Shown: one piece after another, positions 24,593 through 33,327 of the stretch
Position numbering within the stretch: the first letter of the stretch is position 1
How the letters are laid out: every line of letters begins with the position of its first letter
Assembly: GCF_004362665.1 (NCBI RefSeq)
Contig: NZ_SNXR01000011.1
Span: forward strand, 62,001 to 126,000
Reading direction: 5' to 3'
Length of the DNA stretch: 64,000 nt
Source: Flavobacterium dankookense
GTDB lineage: Bacteria > Bacteroidota > Bacteroidia > Flavobacteriales > Flavobacteriaceae
Notes under the pieces: model-generated
Told to the model about the DNA's origin: nothing
The model's input: the letters and a program-made list of their open reading frames with translations, nothing else
Databases searched by the model: none
Position numbers and translations under genes: made by a program

Positions 24593-27500
24593 ATGAAGAA
24601 AAAACTATTATTTTATTTAATTTTCATTATGGGAATTCAGAGTAGTATGGGACAATTCACTGCTATTCCTGATGTAAACTTTGAACAAGCTTTGATAGAT
24701 TTGACATTAGATGACGTTATAGATCAACAAGTTTTAACAGCAAGTATAGATAATATTACTAGTTTATCTGTATCATTCAGAAATATTTCAGATTTGTCAG
24801 GTATTCAAGACTTCATAGGTCTACAGGTGTTGGATTGTTCTAATAATACTATTTCAGTGCTAAATTTAAGTGGAATGTCAAGTTTACAAACGTTGTATTC
24901 TGATGGTAATCAAATTAATCAAATTAATTTGTCTGGATTATCAAGTTTAGAAAATTTAAGGGTTAGTAACAATCAATTAACAACAATCAATTTAACAAAC
25001 CTTTTGAGTTTAAAAAGGTTAGAATGCGAAAATAATTTTATAACATCTTTAGATGCAAGTAGTTTATCAAATTTAGAATATTTAGTTTGTGTAAATAATA
25101 ATTTAACTTCATTAAATATTAGCGGATTATCAAATTTGACAGTTTTGAGTTGCGCTATAAATCAATTAACAACTTTAGATGTTTCAAGTCTTAGTAGCAT
25201 CCAATTGTTGATCTGTTCTATAAATCAATTATCAGCATTAGATTTGAGTGGATTATCGACTTTAAATCAGTTGCAATGTGGTGATAATGCATTTTCAGTT
25301 TTAGATGTAAGAGGTTTATCAAATTTAAGTGTTTTATTAACTACCAATAGTCCTTTGCTAACTTGTATATTGGTTGATGATATTACTTTAGCAACATCAA
25401 ATTCAAATTGGTATAAAGATGCAACAGCTAGTTATACAATTGATTGTTCTTGCCCCACTATTATAACACCAACTTTTGCCGAGATAGCACCAATTTGTAC
25501 AAGTGGTTCTCTCTCGCCGTTACCAACAACATCATTAAATGGAATTATAGGAACATGGTCACCTGCATTTAATAACACTCAAACAACGACTTATACTTTT
25601 ACTCCAAATACTGGTCAATGTGCAAGCACAATAACAAAAGAGATTATAATAAATCTAATTACAAACCAAATCAATATTAGCACAGGAATAGATACTGATA
25701 ATTATTTTTTTCCTCAATTTAACGTTGATATTAACTGGTTATTAGTTAATGATCCGGTAGGGTTTGGAGGTTATGCACTAGGAATTGAAACACTTTTAGC
25801 ACCATCAGAAGCAACTCCAGTTGTAGCAACAAATGCTCGATGGATAAATAACAGTGGTGCACTTCAAGGTGGAGCACCGCCTGGATTGTGTGTTTATGAA
25901 AAAACAATTACAGTAGTTAGCGGATTTGATAATCTGAATATTAACTTTTCTATTGCGCATGATAATAATTTAGTTTCTCTTGAAATAATACGACCAGATT
26001 TATCAATAATAAATATAAACCCTCCATTAACACCATATTATTTATCACAACCAATTAATAATGATTTTACTAATCCTATGGTTGGGGATTGGAAAATAAG
26101 AGTAGTAACTAAGATTGCTTTTACACCTGTTTATACTGAAACAGGTGCTTTTTTATTAAGCGGATTTGCTACACTATCATCAGCATTTCTAGTAACACCA
26201 ACTTTTACTGATATTGGTTCAATATGTTCATCAGATGTTTTACCACCTTTACCATCAACTTCAATAAATGGAATAACAGGAACTTGGTCACCAGCACTTG
26301 ATAATACACAAACTACTACTTATACATTTACTCCTAATGCAGGTCAATGTGCTACTGAATATGCCATGACAATAGTAGTTAACACAGCAACTACTTGGTA
26401 TGCTGACACAGATAATGATACTTTTGGAGATATAAATAATTCAGTATTATCTTGTGATCAACCTTTTGGATATGTTTCTAATAATACTGATTGTGATGAT
26501 AATAATATACTAGCTTATCAACTATTTCCTTTTTATGTAGATGCTGATGCTGATGGATTTGGTGGTGCTATTTTGGAGATGAAATGTTCTGAAGATTCTG
26601 CTATTCCTCCTCCTGGTTACGCAACAGATTTTAACGATTGTGATGATAATAATCCAGCGATTAATGAACAATTTACATTTTATCCTGATAATGATGGAGA
26701 TGGGTTTGGTGATTTGGTTTCTGTAAGAGTTTGTTCTGTTGATGAGTTTACTGCTCCAACGGGATTTTCAATTAATAATGATGATTGTGATGATAGTAAT
26801 GCTGCTATAAACACAAGATATTTATTTTATCCAGACAATGATGGTGATGGTTATGGTAACTTTTTTCAAGTAATGGTATGTGCCGTTAATGCTACTACAC
26901 CACCAACAGGTTATGTAACTAATGGTATTGACTGTGATGATAATGACCCAACAATTACACCACTGCCATTGTTTAACCAAGTAGCACCAATTTGTGCAGG
27001 AGCAACTCTTGCACCACTACCAACGACAGCGCTAAATGGTATAATAGGTTTTTGGTCACCAGCATTAGATAACACACAAACAACTACTTATACGTTTTTT
27101 CCAAATAGTTTCTTGTGTGCTACTACAGCAACAATGACAATAGTTGTAACACCATGCGGACCAACTACACCAATAAATCCAGCATTATGCGGAACTACAT
27201 TAACTAATATTGGTTCAATTATCAATGCAGTTGGAGTTGGATCTGGTGCAAATTATCTTTTTGAAGTTACAGATGTTGGTTCAAGCCCAGTAGCACCAAT
27301 TGTTCAAACGTATGTTACAGGTGGCTCACCTAATTTTAGCTTGACAAGTTTACCGTCATTTCATTATGCAACAACTTACTCAGTTAGAGTAAAGATATTT
27401 ATTGGCGGAGCTTGGTCTAATGCATTTAGCGCACCGTGTTTAATTTCTACACCAAATGTCGTTTTACCAACAGGACAAGCGCAAGTTAACCCATCACAAT

Positions 27501-28348
27501 GTGGAGCAACTTTAACTAGTCTTAGCACTTTAATAGCAACAACAAGTTTGCCACGTGTTCAATGCTATAGGTTTAAAGTAACTGATTTAACAACTGGACA
27601 AGTGCAAACGATAACTAGAAGTCTGCATTGGTTTAGTTTAACAATGCTAACTAATTTCAACTATGGAACAACTTATTCTGTGGAAGTGGCAGTGAGCACT
27701 GATTGTGTTAATTTCTCCCCTTTTGGTAATTCTTGTAATGTTACTACTCCGGCTGTGCCAAGGTTAACAACATATTGCGGTATAGTAGTTCCAACAAAAA
27801 CAACAGCGATAGCAACATTAAGTCTTCCTCAAGTAAACATGTATCATTTTGAAGTAACTAGGTTAGATTCATCAGGAAATCCATTAGGAACGCCAAAAGA
27901 TATATTTAAAAATGCTCCTCAAAATTATTTTGCATTAAATGATTTACAAGCACTACCATATAATATCTATGCTCCAAATACTAATTATAGTGTTAGAATA
28001 AGAGTTATGTCAGCGGGAACTTGGTCACCATTTGGGTTGTTACCATGTGTAATAACTTCACCAAACATTGCAAGGATGATGGAAGAAGAAAAGGCAACAG
28101 AATTATTTGAAGTCATGGCATATCCAAATCCATTTAATAATCATTTCGAAATTAGTTTACAATCAACAGACAGAAATAATGTTTCAATTAAAGTTTATGA
28201 TATGGTTGGAAGACTTATTGAGGATAAAAATGTAAATGCAAACGAAGTTTCAACCATTGAATTTGGAACAAACTATCCAACAGGTGTTTACAATGTTATT
28301 GTTTCTCAAAGCAATAATCAGAGAAGCTTTAGAATAATTAAACGTTAG
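24593..28348 (+). CDS. giant secreted LRR protein with MopE repeats and T9SS sorting domain (paralogue 2)
   Basis: 1251 residues. Signal peptide, then AIPDVNFEQALIDL and regular 21-residue leucine-rich repeats (about 55-250; NLSGLSSLENLRVSNNQLTT, SLTVLSCAINQLTTLD-like). A module with PIC-x-G-x-LxPLPTTSLNGIxGTWSPA...TYTFTPN-x-GQC occurs three times (about 295, 540, 795). Between the first two is a segment resembling a proprotein-convertase P-domain (LEIIRPDLSI, VGDWKIRVV). Four MopE-type Asp-rich repeats (about 602-800; DNDGDGFGD, DCDDNNPAIN) should bind metal ions. Three copies of the about 95-residue CG.TL module (863-1160) and a type A sorting domain end the protein. Surface export by T9SS is expected; ligand unknown. 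Confidence 0.9.
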   Translation: MKKKLLFYLIFIMGIQSSMGQFTAIPDVNFEQALIDLTLDDVIDQQVLTASIDNITSLSVSFRNISDLSGIQDFIGLQVLDCSNNTISVLNLSGMSSLQTLYSDGNQINQINLSGLSSLENLRVSNNQLTTINLTNLLSLKRLECENNFITSLDASSLSNLEYLVCVNNNLTSLNISGLSNLTVLSCAINQLTTLDVSSLSSIQLLICSINQLSALDLSGLSTLNQLQCGDNAFSVLDVRGLSNLSVLLTTNSPLLTCILVDDITLATSNSNWYKDATASYTIDCSCPTIITPTFAEIAPICTSGSLSPLPTTSLNGIIGTWSPAFNNTQTTTYTFTPNTGQCASTITKEIIINLITNQINISTGIDTDNYFFPQFNVDINWLLVNDPVGFGGYALGIETLLAPSEATPVVATNARWINNSGALQGGAPPGLCVYEKTITVVSGFDNLNINFSIAHDNNLVSLEIIRPDLSIININPPLTPYYLSQPINNDFTNPMVGDWKIRVVTKIAFTPVYTETGAFLLSGFATLSSAFLVTPTFTDIGSICSSDVLPPLPSTSINGITGTWSPALDNTQTTTYTFTPNAGQCATEYAMTIVVNTATTWYADTDNDTFGDINNSVLSCDQPFGYVSNNTDCDDNNILAYQLFPFYVDADADGFGGAILEMKCSEDSAIPPPGYATDFNDCDDNNPAINEQFTFYPDNDGDGFGDLVSVRVCSVDEFTAPTGFSINNDDCDDSNAAINTRYLFYPDNDGDGYGNFFQVMVCAVNATTPPTGYVTNGIDCDDNDPTITPLPLFNQVAPICAGATLAPLPTTALNGIIGFWSPALDNTQTTTYTFFPNSFLCATTATMTIVVTPCGPTTPINPALCGTTLTNIGSIINAVGVGSGANYLFEVTDVGSSPVAPIVQTYVTGGSPNFSLTSLPSFHYATTYSVRVKIFIGGAWSNAFSAPCLISTPNVVLPTGQAQVNPSQCGATLTSLSTLIATTSLPRVQCYRFKVTDLTTGQVQTITRSLHWFSLTMLTNFNYGTTYSVEVAVSTDCVNFSPFGNSCNVTTPAVPRLTTYCGIVVPTKTTAIATLSLPQVNMYHFEVTRLDSSGNPLGTPKDIFKNAPQNYFALNDLQALPYNIYAPNTNYSVRIRVMSAGTWSPFGLLPCVITSPNIARMMEEEKATELFEVMAYPNPFNNHFEISLQSTDRNNVSIKVYDMVGRLIEDKNVNANEVSTIEFGTNYPTGVYNVIVSQSNNQRSFRIIKR
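28120..28348 (+). repeat. near-identical 3' segment, copy 2
   Basis: Partner of 24150-24378. Both encode YPNPFNNHFEISLQST...RSFRIIKR, with only scattered single-base changes. Confidence 0.8.
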
Positions 28349-28373
28349 TTTCGTTATTATAATAGTGGTTTTT

Positions 28374-28409
28374 TGAAAAACTCCTAAGCGAAAGCTTGGG
28401 AGTTTTTAT
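28374..28409. terminator. bidirectional terminator, GAAA tetraloop
   Basis: AAAAACTCCTAAGC (28376-28389) pairs with GCTTGGGAGTTTTT (28394-28407) with one T-G wobble around GAAA. It serves LRR gene 2, and its right arm overlaps the stop codon of the converging meaB gene. Confidence 0.85.
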
Positions 28410-29557
28410 TTAAAATACTTTTCCAACAAATTCATAGCCGCTGCAAAAGGTGATATCTCATTACTTTGCACAGCTTTTTTATTTTCTTCCAATAACGAAC
28501 TGATTTCAGGATGTGTATAAAAATGTGATTTCAACTGTTCGTTTATAGTTTCCATCATCCAAAACTGATTTTGGTTTTGACGTTTTTCTTCAAAATAATT
28601 GTTGGATTTTACCAATTCGAAATAGTCAGCAATAATCTTCCAAACGTTGTCAATCCCAGTTTTTTCAAAAGCGCTACACGTAGTAACATTAGGAATCCAA
28701 CCCGAAGATTTTGCAGGAAATAAATGCAACGCTCGGTTGAATTCCGTTTTGGCCAATTTGGCTTTCGCAACATTATCACCATCGGCTTTGTTGATTACAA
28801 TCGTATCTGCCATTTCCATAATGCCGCGTTTGATGCCTTGCAACTCATCGCCAGCACCCGAAATTTTCAACAACAAAAAGAAATCCACCATGCTGTGAAC
28901 CGCAGTTTCGCTTTGACCAACGCCAACAGTTTCTATAATAATCGTGTCAAAACCACAAGCTTCACAAAGAATAATAGTCTCACGGGTTTTTCGAGCAACA
29001 CCACCAAGCGTTTCTCCCGAAGCACTCGGACGTATAAATGCGTTTTCGTCTTTTACTAATTCTTCCATTCGGGTTTTATCGCCCAAAATACTTCCGTGCG
29101 AAATGGTACTGCTTGGATCAACCGCTAACACCGCTACTTTTTTACCAATAGAAGTCAAGTATTTCCCAAAAGCTTCAATAAACGTACTTTTCCCAACGCC
29201 TGGAACACCCGTAATTCCTATGCGGATGGATTGATTAGCATGTGGCAAACAACCGTTGATGATTTCGTTCGCTTTCGCCAAATGCTCAATATTAGTACTT
29301 TCAACCAGCGTAATCGCTCGGCTCAAAGCCACTTTGTCTTGTGCCAAAATCCCAGCAATCAATTCCTCTGCCGAAGGTTGATTTTTTCTCTTGAGCAATA
29401 CTTTCTGCACAGAGGAAGCGTTCAAAATTTCCGGTTGTGGAATTCCGTCTTTTTCTTTTAGCGCCGATTTTTTTTGGTTTTCTTCCAAGGTTTGTATCCG
29501 TTTATAAAATCTTACTCCTAATGATTTGCTAAAATTACTAAATGTTATTTTAATCAC
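28406..29557 (-). CDS. meaB: methylmalonyl-CoA mutase-associated GTPase MeaB
   Basis: 383 residues of the G3E GTPase family. Walker A is GITGVPGVGKST (about 136-147), then VLAVDPSS, the switch region GDKTRMEEL, IIIETVGVGQSE and the base motif VINKADGD. MeaB protects and loads adenosylcobalamin into methylmalonyl-CoA mutase. The start is uncertain: family members begin close to KSALKEKDGIPQPEI, and a TTG at 29488 (giving LEENQKK) would fit better than the ATG at 29557. The mutase genes are not in this window, but a cobalamin adenosyltransferase is (37830). It is transcribed divergently from the MFS gene 38 bases away. Confidence 0.93.
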   Translation of the reverse strand: MIKITFSNFSKSLGVRFYKRIQTLEENQKKSALKEKDGIPQPEILNASSVQKVLLKRKNQPSAEELIAGILAQDKVALSRAITLVESTNIEHLAKANEIINGCLPHANQSIRIGITGVPGVGKSTFIEAFGKYLTSIGKKVAVLAVDPSSTISHGSILGDKTRMEELVKDENAFIRPSASGETLGGVARKTRETIILCEACGFDTIIIETVGVGQSETAVHSMVDFFLLLKISGAGDELQGIKRGIMEMADTIVINKADGDNVAKAKLAKTEFNRALHLFPAKSSGWIPNVTTCSAFEKTGIDNVWKIIADYFELVKSNNYFEEKRQNQNQFWMMETINEQLKSHFYTHPEISSLLEENKKAVQSNEISPFAAAMNLLEKYFK

Positions 29558-29569
29558 TAATATTAATAG

Positions 29570-29577
29570 TACTTTTG
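29570..29577 (+). promoter_or_regulatory. -7 element TACTTTTG of the MFS gene
   Basis: TACTTTTG fits TAnnTTTG, 18 bases before the ATG at 29596. It lies in the 38-base gap to meaB. Confidence 0.5.
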
Positions 29578-29595
29578 TACCGTTAAAAAATTAAA

Positions 29596-30813
29596 ATGGA
29601 AGTAGAAACTACTATTCATGGCACAAAAAAGGTAACTCCGTTACTAGAAAAAACGGTTTATTCCATACTTTTTTCCATCAGTTTTGCTCATTTGCTCAAC
29701 GATTTAATTCAGGCAATCATTCCGTCCATCTATCCGTTGTTGAAGGAAAGTTATAATTTGTCGTTCTCTCAAATTGGTTTAATCACTTTTGCGTTTCAGT
29801 TTTCGGCGTCCATTTTCCAACCGTTAGTGGGTTATTATACCGATAAAAATCCAAAACCCTTTTCTCAAATTTATGGAATGCTGTTTTCTATGGCAGGAAT
29901 TGTTTCTATTTCCTTTGCCGATAATTTCTACTGGATAATCGCTTCGGTAATTTTAATCGGAACAGGTTCATCCATTTTCCATCCCGAATCGGCACGAATT
30001 TCCAATCTAGCTTCGGGCGGAAAACGTGGTTTGGCACAATCTATTTTTCAAGTTGGAGGCAATTTCGGAACAGCACTTGGACCACTTTTAGTAGCGTTGA
30101 TTGTTATCCCCAATTCACAAAAACACATTCTTTGGTTTGTTATCGTTGCAGTCATAGGTTTGGCTATTTTGAGTAAAATCGCCTATTGGTATCGCGACCA
30201 TTTAATTTTGAGAAAAAACAAAGTCCAGCCTTTTATCGATTTTCATAATCTTCCAAAACAAAAAGTGCAAATCGCCATCGGAATACTATTAATCGTTATA
30301 TTTTCTAAGTTTTTCTATACTGCAAGCTTGTCAAGTTATTACCAGTTTTACATCATCGATAAATTTGGTTTAACAATAAAACAAGCCCAATTCCACATGT
30401 TTATTTACCTGATTGCCTATGCTGTTGGAACCATTCTCGGCGGACCATTAGGCGACAAAATCGGGAGAAAATATGTCATTTGGATATCTGTTTTCGGAGC
30501 GTTTCCGTTTGCTTTGCTGTTGCCTTATGTCAATCTTTTTTGGACCGATGTATTAATGGTTATCATCGGAATAATCATTTCCTCAGCATTTCCAGCAATT
30601 TTGGTTTACGCACAAGAATTATTACCTAAAAAACTCGGCATGGTTTCCGGACTTTTCTATGGTTTTGCCTTCGGAATGGGTGCTTTGGGTTCGGCTTTGC
30701 TCGGCAAATTGGCAGACGAAACATCAATTCAATACGTCTATCACGTTTGTTCCTATCTTCCGTTGATTGGCGCAATTTGTTATTTCCTTCCCAATTTAAA
30801 GAAAAAAGAGTAG
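29596..30813 (+). CDS. MFS transporter, fosmidomycin-resistance (Fsr) type
   Basis: 405 residues with about 12 transmembrane segments. The start SFAHLLNDLIQAIIPSIYPLLKE and the loop QPLVGYYTDKNPKP match the Fsr branch of the major facilitator superfamily, as do STIFHPESARI-like SSIFHPESARISNLA and GGPLGDKIGRKYVIW. It should export a small compound by proton antiport. Fosmidomycin itself is only one known substrate of the family, so the natural substrate is open. It has its own promoter and is followed by a palindromic intergenic element that starts at the stop codon. Confidence 0.9.
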   Translation: MEVETTIHGTKKVTPLLEKTVYSILFSISFAHLLNDLIQAIIPSIYPLLKESYNLSFSQIGLITFAFQFSASIFQPLVGYYTDKNPKPFSQIYGMLFSMAGIVSISFADNFYWIIASVILIGTGSSIFHPESARISNLASGGKRGLAQSIFQVGGNFGTALGPLLVALIVIPNSQKHILWFVIVAVIGLAILSKIAYWYRDHLILRKNKVQPFIDFHNLPKQKVQIAIGILLIVIFSKFFYTASLSSYYQFYIIDKFGLTIKQAQFHMFIYLIAYAVGTILGGPLGDKIGRKYVIWISVFGAFPFALLLPYVNLFWTDVLMVIIGIIISSAFPAILVYAQELLPKKLGMVSGLFYGFAFGMGALGSALLGKLADETSIQYVYHVCSYLPLIGAICYFLPNLKKKE

Positions 30814-30924
30814 GAGCGAATCGGTAGTGCATTCTTGTTTTCCCTATTCCTGCTGCTTAAACTCGCTTTGTCTTGTTTTGAAAACAAGACAAGAGCTCAA
30901 ACAATTTCAGCATCAGGGCTAAAC
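30813..30924 (+). repeat. Flavobacterium-type intergenic palindromic element, copy 2
   Basis: Begins GGAGCGAATCGGTAG and ends CATCAGGGCTAAAC, like copy 1 at 9964-10048 read on its minus strand. The centre is a near-perfect palindrome with 12-base arms TTGTCTTGTTTT (30868-30879) and AAAACAAGACAA (30881-30892). It may double as the terminator of the MFS gene. Confidence 0.6.
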
Positions 30925-30969
30925 AGGATTTGTCTTTTGTAAATGCATCATTTCAAAAGAAATCAATCC

Positions 30970-31127
30970 ATAAAATTCTTTTTCAAGTTTCTATTCTATA
31001 ATCCATTAGTCAATTGTCTATCCGTCTATATTCTTTTTTCTATTCTCTTTTTTCTATTTTCTATTCTCTTTTTTCTTTTCTCTTTTTTCTATTTTCTCTT
31101 TTCTTTTTCTATTTTTACTCATCAATA
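30970..31127 (+). repeat. pyrimidine-rich leader tract
   Basis: From about 31026 to 31115 the plus strand is almost only T and C, made of words TTTTCTATT and CTCTTTTTT. It ends 20 bases before the oxidase start codon. The rest of the 322-base gap (30814-31135) is the palindromic element; no gene is present. Confidence 0.6.
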
Positions 31128-31135
31128 ATTTTACC

Positions 31136-32542
31136 ATGTCTCTCAATACAGAAGTACTTCATAAACTCACTCAAATAGTTGGCGAAAACTATATCTTCAC
31201 CGACATAGAAACTCGAAATCATTACGGTCATGATGAAACCGAAGATTATGTTTTTCCGCCAAGCGTAGTTGTAAAACCAGCCAATACCAGTGAAGTTTCG
31301 GCAGTTATAAAATTGGCAAACGAATACAAAATCCCAACAACGCCAATTGGAGCGCGAACAGGTTTAAGTGGTGGCGCATTATCCATTTATGAAGGTATCG
31401 GATTGTCCTTGGAACGATTAAATAAAATCCTCGAAATTGACGAACAAAATTTACAAGTTACCGTTGAACCAGCTGTAATAACCCAAGTTTTACGTGAAAC
31501 CGTTGCCGAAAAAGGATTGTTCTATCCAGTCGATCCAAGCAGTATGGGAAGTTGTTGGATTGGAGGAAACATTGCCGAAAATTCGGGTGGCGCACGAGCA
31601 GTGAAATATGGTGTAACCAAAGATTATGTTTTAAATCTAGAAGTTGTTTTGCCTAATGGTGACATAATTTGGACTGGAGCCAATACGTTAAAAAACTCTA
31701 CAGGTTACAACTTAACCCAATTGATGATTGGCAGCGAAGGAACGCTTGGCGTAATCACGAAAGCGGTTTTGAAATTGCTTCCTAAAAATTCTCATAATGT
31801 TTTAATGTTAGTGCCGTTTTATAAAGCACAAGAAGCTTGCGAAGCCGTTTCGGCAATTTTCCGTGCCGGAATTATTCCAAGTGCTTTGGAATTTATGGAA
31901 CGCGATGCTATCGATTGGACATTGAAATATCACGACGATATTAGTATCAATGTTGATGACAAAGTTCAAGCCCATTTACTAATTGAAGTGGATGGAAATT
32001 ATCCAGAAATCTTGATGATCGAAGCCGAAAAAATAATGTCAGTTGTTGAACAATTTGAAATTGATGAAGTTCTTTTTGCTGATACTGAAGATACAAAAAA
32101 GGCCTTGTGGAAAATGCGTCGTTCGGTTGCCGAAGCCGTAAAATCCAATTCGATTTATAAAGAAGAAGATACGGTTGTGCCACGCTATATGTTGCCTGAA
32201 CTATTGACAGGAATTAAACGAATAGGAGCGAAGCATGGTTTTAAATCCGTTTGTTATGGTCATGCTGGCGATGGAAATCTACACGTAAACATCATCAAAG
32301 GCGATATGACGGATGACAATTGGCAAACACAAGTTCCAATTGGTATTCGTGAAATATTTGAATTAACCGTTTCACTCAAAGGAACGTTGTCAGGCGAACA
32401 TGGCATTGGTTACGTTCAAAAAAACTTCATGGATATTGCTTTTTCACGTTCTCATTTAGAATTAATGGAAAGTATCAAGCGTGTTTTTGACCCAAACAAC
32501 ATTCTAAATCCAGGAAAAATTTTCCCCGATCATTTGACATAA
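31136..32542 (+). CDS. FAD-linked oxidase, GlcD / D-lactate dehydrogenase type
   Basis: 468 residues. The PCMH-type FAD-binding domain (about 35-215) has VKPANTSEVSAVIKLANEY, PIGARTGLSGGALS, the Gly-rich GSCWIGGNIAENSGGA and IGSEGTLGVITKAVLKLLP. The C-terminal cap domain includes CYGHAGDGNLHVN and SGEHGIGYVQKNFM, both flavin and substrate contacts of the family. It oxidises a 2-hydroxy acid (glycolate or D-lactate are the usual substrates) and passes electrons on to the respiratory chain or a partner. No iron-sulfur subunit gene (GlcF) is adjacent, so a stand-alone D-lactate dehydrogenase is likely. Confidence 0.9.
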   Translation: MSLNTEVLHKLTQIVGENYIFTDIETRNHYGHDETEDYVFPPSVVVKPANTSEVSAVIKLANEYKIPTTPIGARTGLSGGALSIYEGIGLSLERLNKILEIDEQNLQVTVEPAVITQVLRETVAEKGLFYPVDPSSMGSCWIGGNIAENSGGARAVKYGVTKDYVLNLEVVLPNGDIIWTGANTLKNSTGYNLTQLMIGSEGTLGVITKAVLKLLPKNSHNVLMLVPFYKAQEACEAVSAIFRAGIIPSALEFMERDAIDWTLKYHDDISINVDDKVQAHLLIEVDGNYPEILMIEAEKIMSVVEQFEIDEVLFADTEDTKKALWKMRRSVAEAVKSNSIYKEEDTVVPRYMLPELLTGIKRIGAKHGFKSVCYGHAGDGNLHVNIIKGDMTDDNWQTQVPIGIREIFELTVSLKGTLSGEHGIGYVQKNFMDIAFSRSHLELMESIKRVFDPNNILNPGKIFPDHLT

Positions 32543-32581
32543 TACGACATTTGACTTATTGTATCGTTTGTTAATCAAAAG

Positions 32582-32589
32582 TAGTTTTG
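32582..32589 (+). promoter_or_regulatory. -7 element TAGTTTTG of the barrel protein gene
   Basis: TAGTTTTG fits TAnnTTTG and lies 23 bases before the ATG at 32613, in the gap after the oxidase gene. Confidence 0.5.
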
Positions 32590-32612
32590 CATCATAACCT
32601 TTAAATTATAAT

Positions 32613-33089
32613 ATGATGAAAAAATTACTATTTGCTGCTATTGCAGTTTTTACATTTGGATTTACTAATGCACAAGAGACAAAATTTGGTGCTAAAGCAG
32701 GTGTTGACCTAGCCACTGCAAAAGTGAAAATTTTAGGAACAACAGCTACTGCTTCGGAAACTGGATTTTTTCTAGGTGGTTTTGCTAACATTGGTCTTTC
32801 TGAAAAATTCTCTGTGCAACCAGAGTTACTTTATGTTGCAATTACTGATTTGAACTTTATAAGTGTTCCAGTTTTGGCAAAATATAACGTAGCCGAAAAA
32901 TTCGGTATTATTGCTGGACCAAGTTTGAACTATTTCTTAGATGCTGAAGAAGATGAATTTAAAGTAAATGTAGATTTTGGAGCAATATATGACATCACAG
33001 AAGAAATAGATGTAAATGCTAAATATTCATTAGGAATGGGTGATGTTAGTGTGAGTGGAATTTTTATTGGAGCTGGTTATAAGTTTTAA
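32613..33089 (+). CDS. small outer-membrane beta-barrel protein
   Basis: 158 residues. A signal peptide (KKLLFAAIAVFTFGFTNAQ) is followed by alternating beta strands ending in an aromatic residue: KFGAKAGVDLATAKV, GFFLGGFANIGLSEKFSVQPELLYV, FGIIAGPSLNYFL and VSGIFIGAGYKF at the C-terminus. This fits the porin-like/OmpW-like 'outer membrane beta-barrel' group common in Bacteroidetes, here of about eight strands. Function unknown. Two adjacent ATGs make the start ambiguous by one codon. It has its own promoter and terminator, so it is monocistronic. Confidence 0.8.
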   Translation: MMKKLLFAAIAVFTFGFTNAQETKFGAKAGVDLATAKVKILGTTATASETGFFLGGFANIGLSEKFSVQPELLYVAITDLNFISVPVLAKYNVAEKFGIIAGPSLNYFLDAEEDEFKVNVDFGAIYDITEEIDVNAKYSLGMGDVSVSGIFIGAGYKF

Positions 33090-33109
33090 TTTTTGGATTA
33101 GTTAAAACC

Positions 33110-33148
33110 GGAAAGCCATCTTGTGTAATAACTCGATGGCTTTTTTTA
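33110..33148. terminator. terminator after barrel protein gene
   Basis: AAAGCCATC (33112-33120) and GATGGCTTT (33135-33143) pair around a 14-base loop, followed by a T-run. Confidence 0.8.
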
Positions 33149-33154
33149 TAGGAT

Positions 33155-33265
33155 TTAGTCTCTTTTTGGAGTTTGTTTTTTAATTCTTTTCTCCTCTTTT
33201 TTTTCCTTAGCAGTTTTTAGAGGTTCTTTCTTTGCTGCTTTTTGAACGTCTTTTCCTTTTGCCAT
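33155..33265 (-). CDS. 36-residue lysine-rich small protein
   Basis: ATG at 33265 opens a 36-codon frame ending at TAA (33155). The product starts MAKGKDVQKAAKKEPLKTAK and continues with EKKEEKRIKKQTPKRD; about 40% is lysine or arginine, with no signal peptide. Very small basic proteins beginning MAKG and rich in Lys are common hypothetical genes in Flavobacteria, so this is likely real; nucleic-acid binding is a guess. It sits right after a terminator and 62 bases upstream of no same-strand gene, so it is probably a single-gene unit. Confidence 0.55.
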   Translation of the reverse strand: MAKGKDVQKAAKKEPLKTAKEKKEEKRIKKQTPKRD

Positions 33266-33327
33266 GATAGTTGATTAAATTTGGTTTATTATTATAGTAA
33301 GTAAAGATAAAATAAATTTTGTTTTTA

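Noticed and set aside
24800..25330. Regular repeats that could be mistaken for a CRISPR array
   Set aside because: Period of 63 bases with in-frame leucine-rich repeats; no identical repeats or unique spacers.
30943..31128. 61-codon frame encoding FFLFS-type repeats
   Set aside because: Made only of the pyrimidine tract and its surroundings; no start context, no plausible protein.
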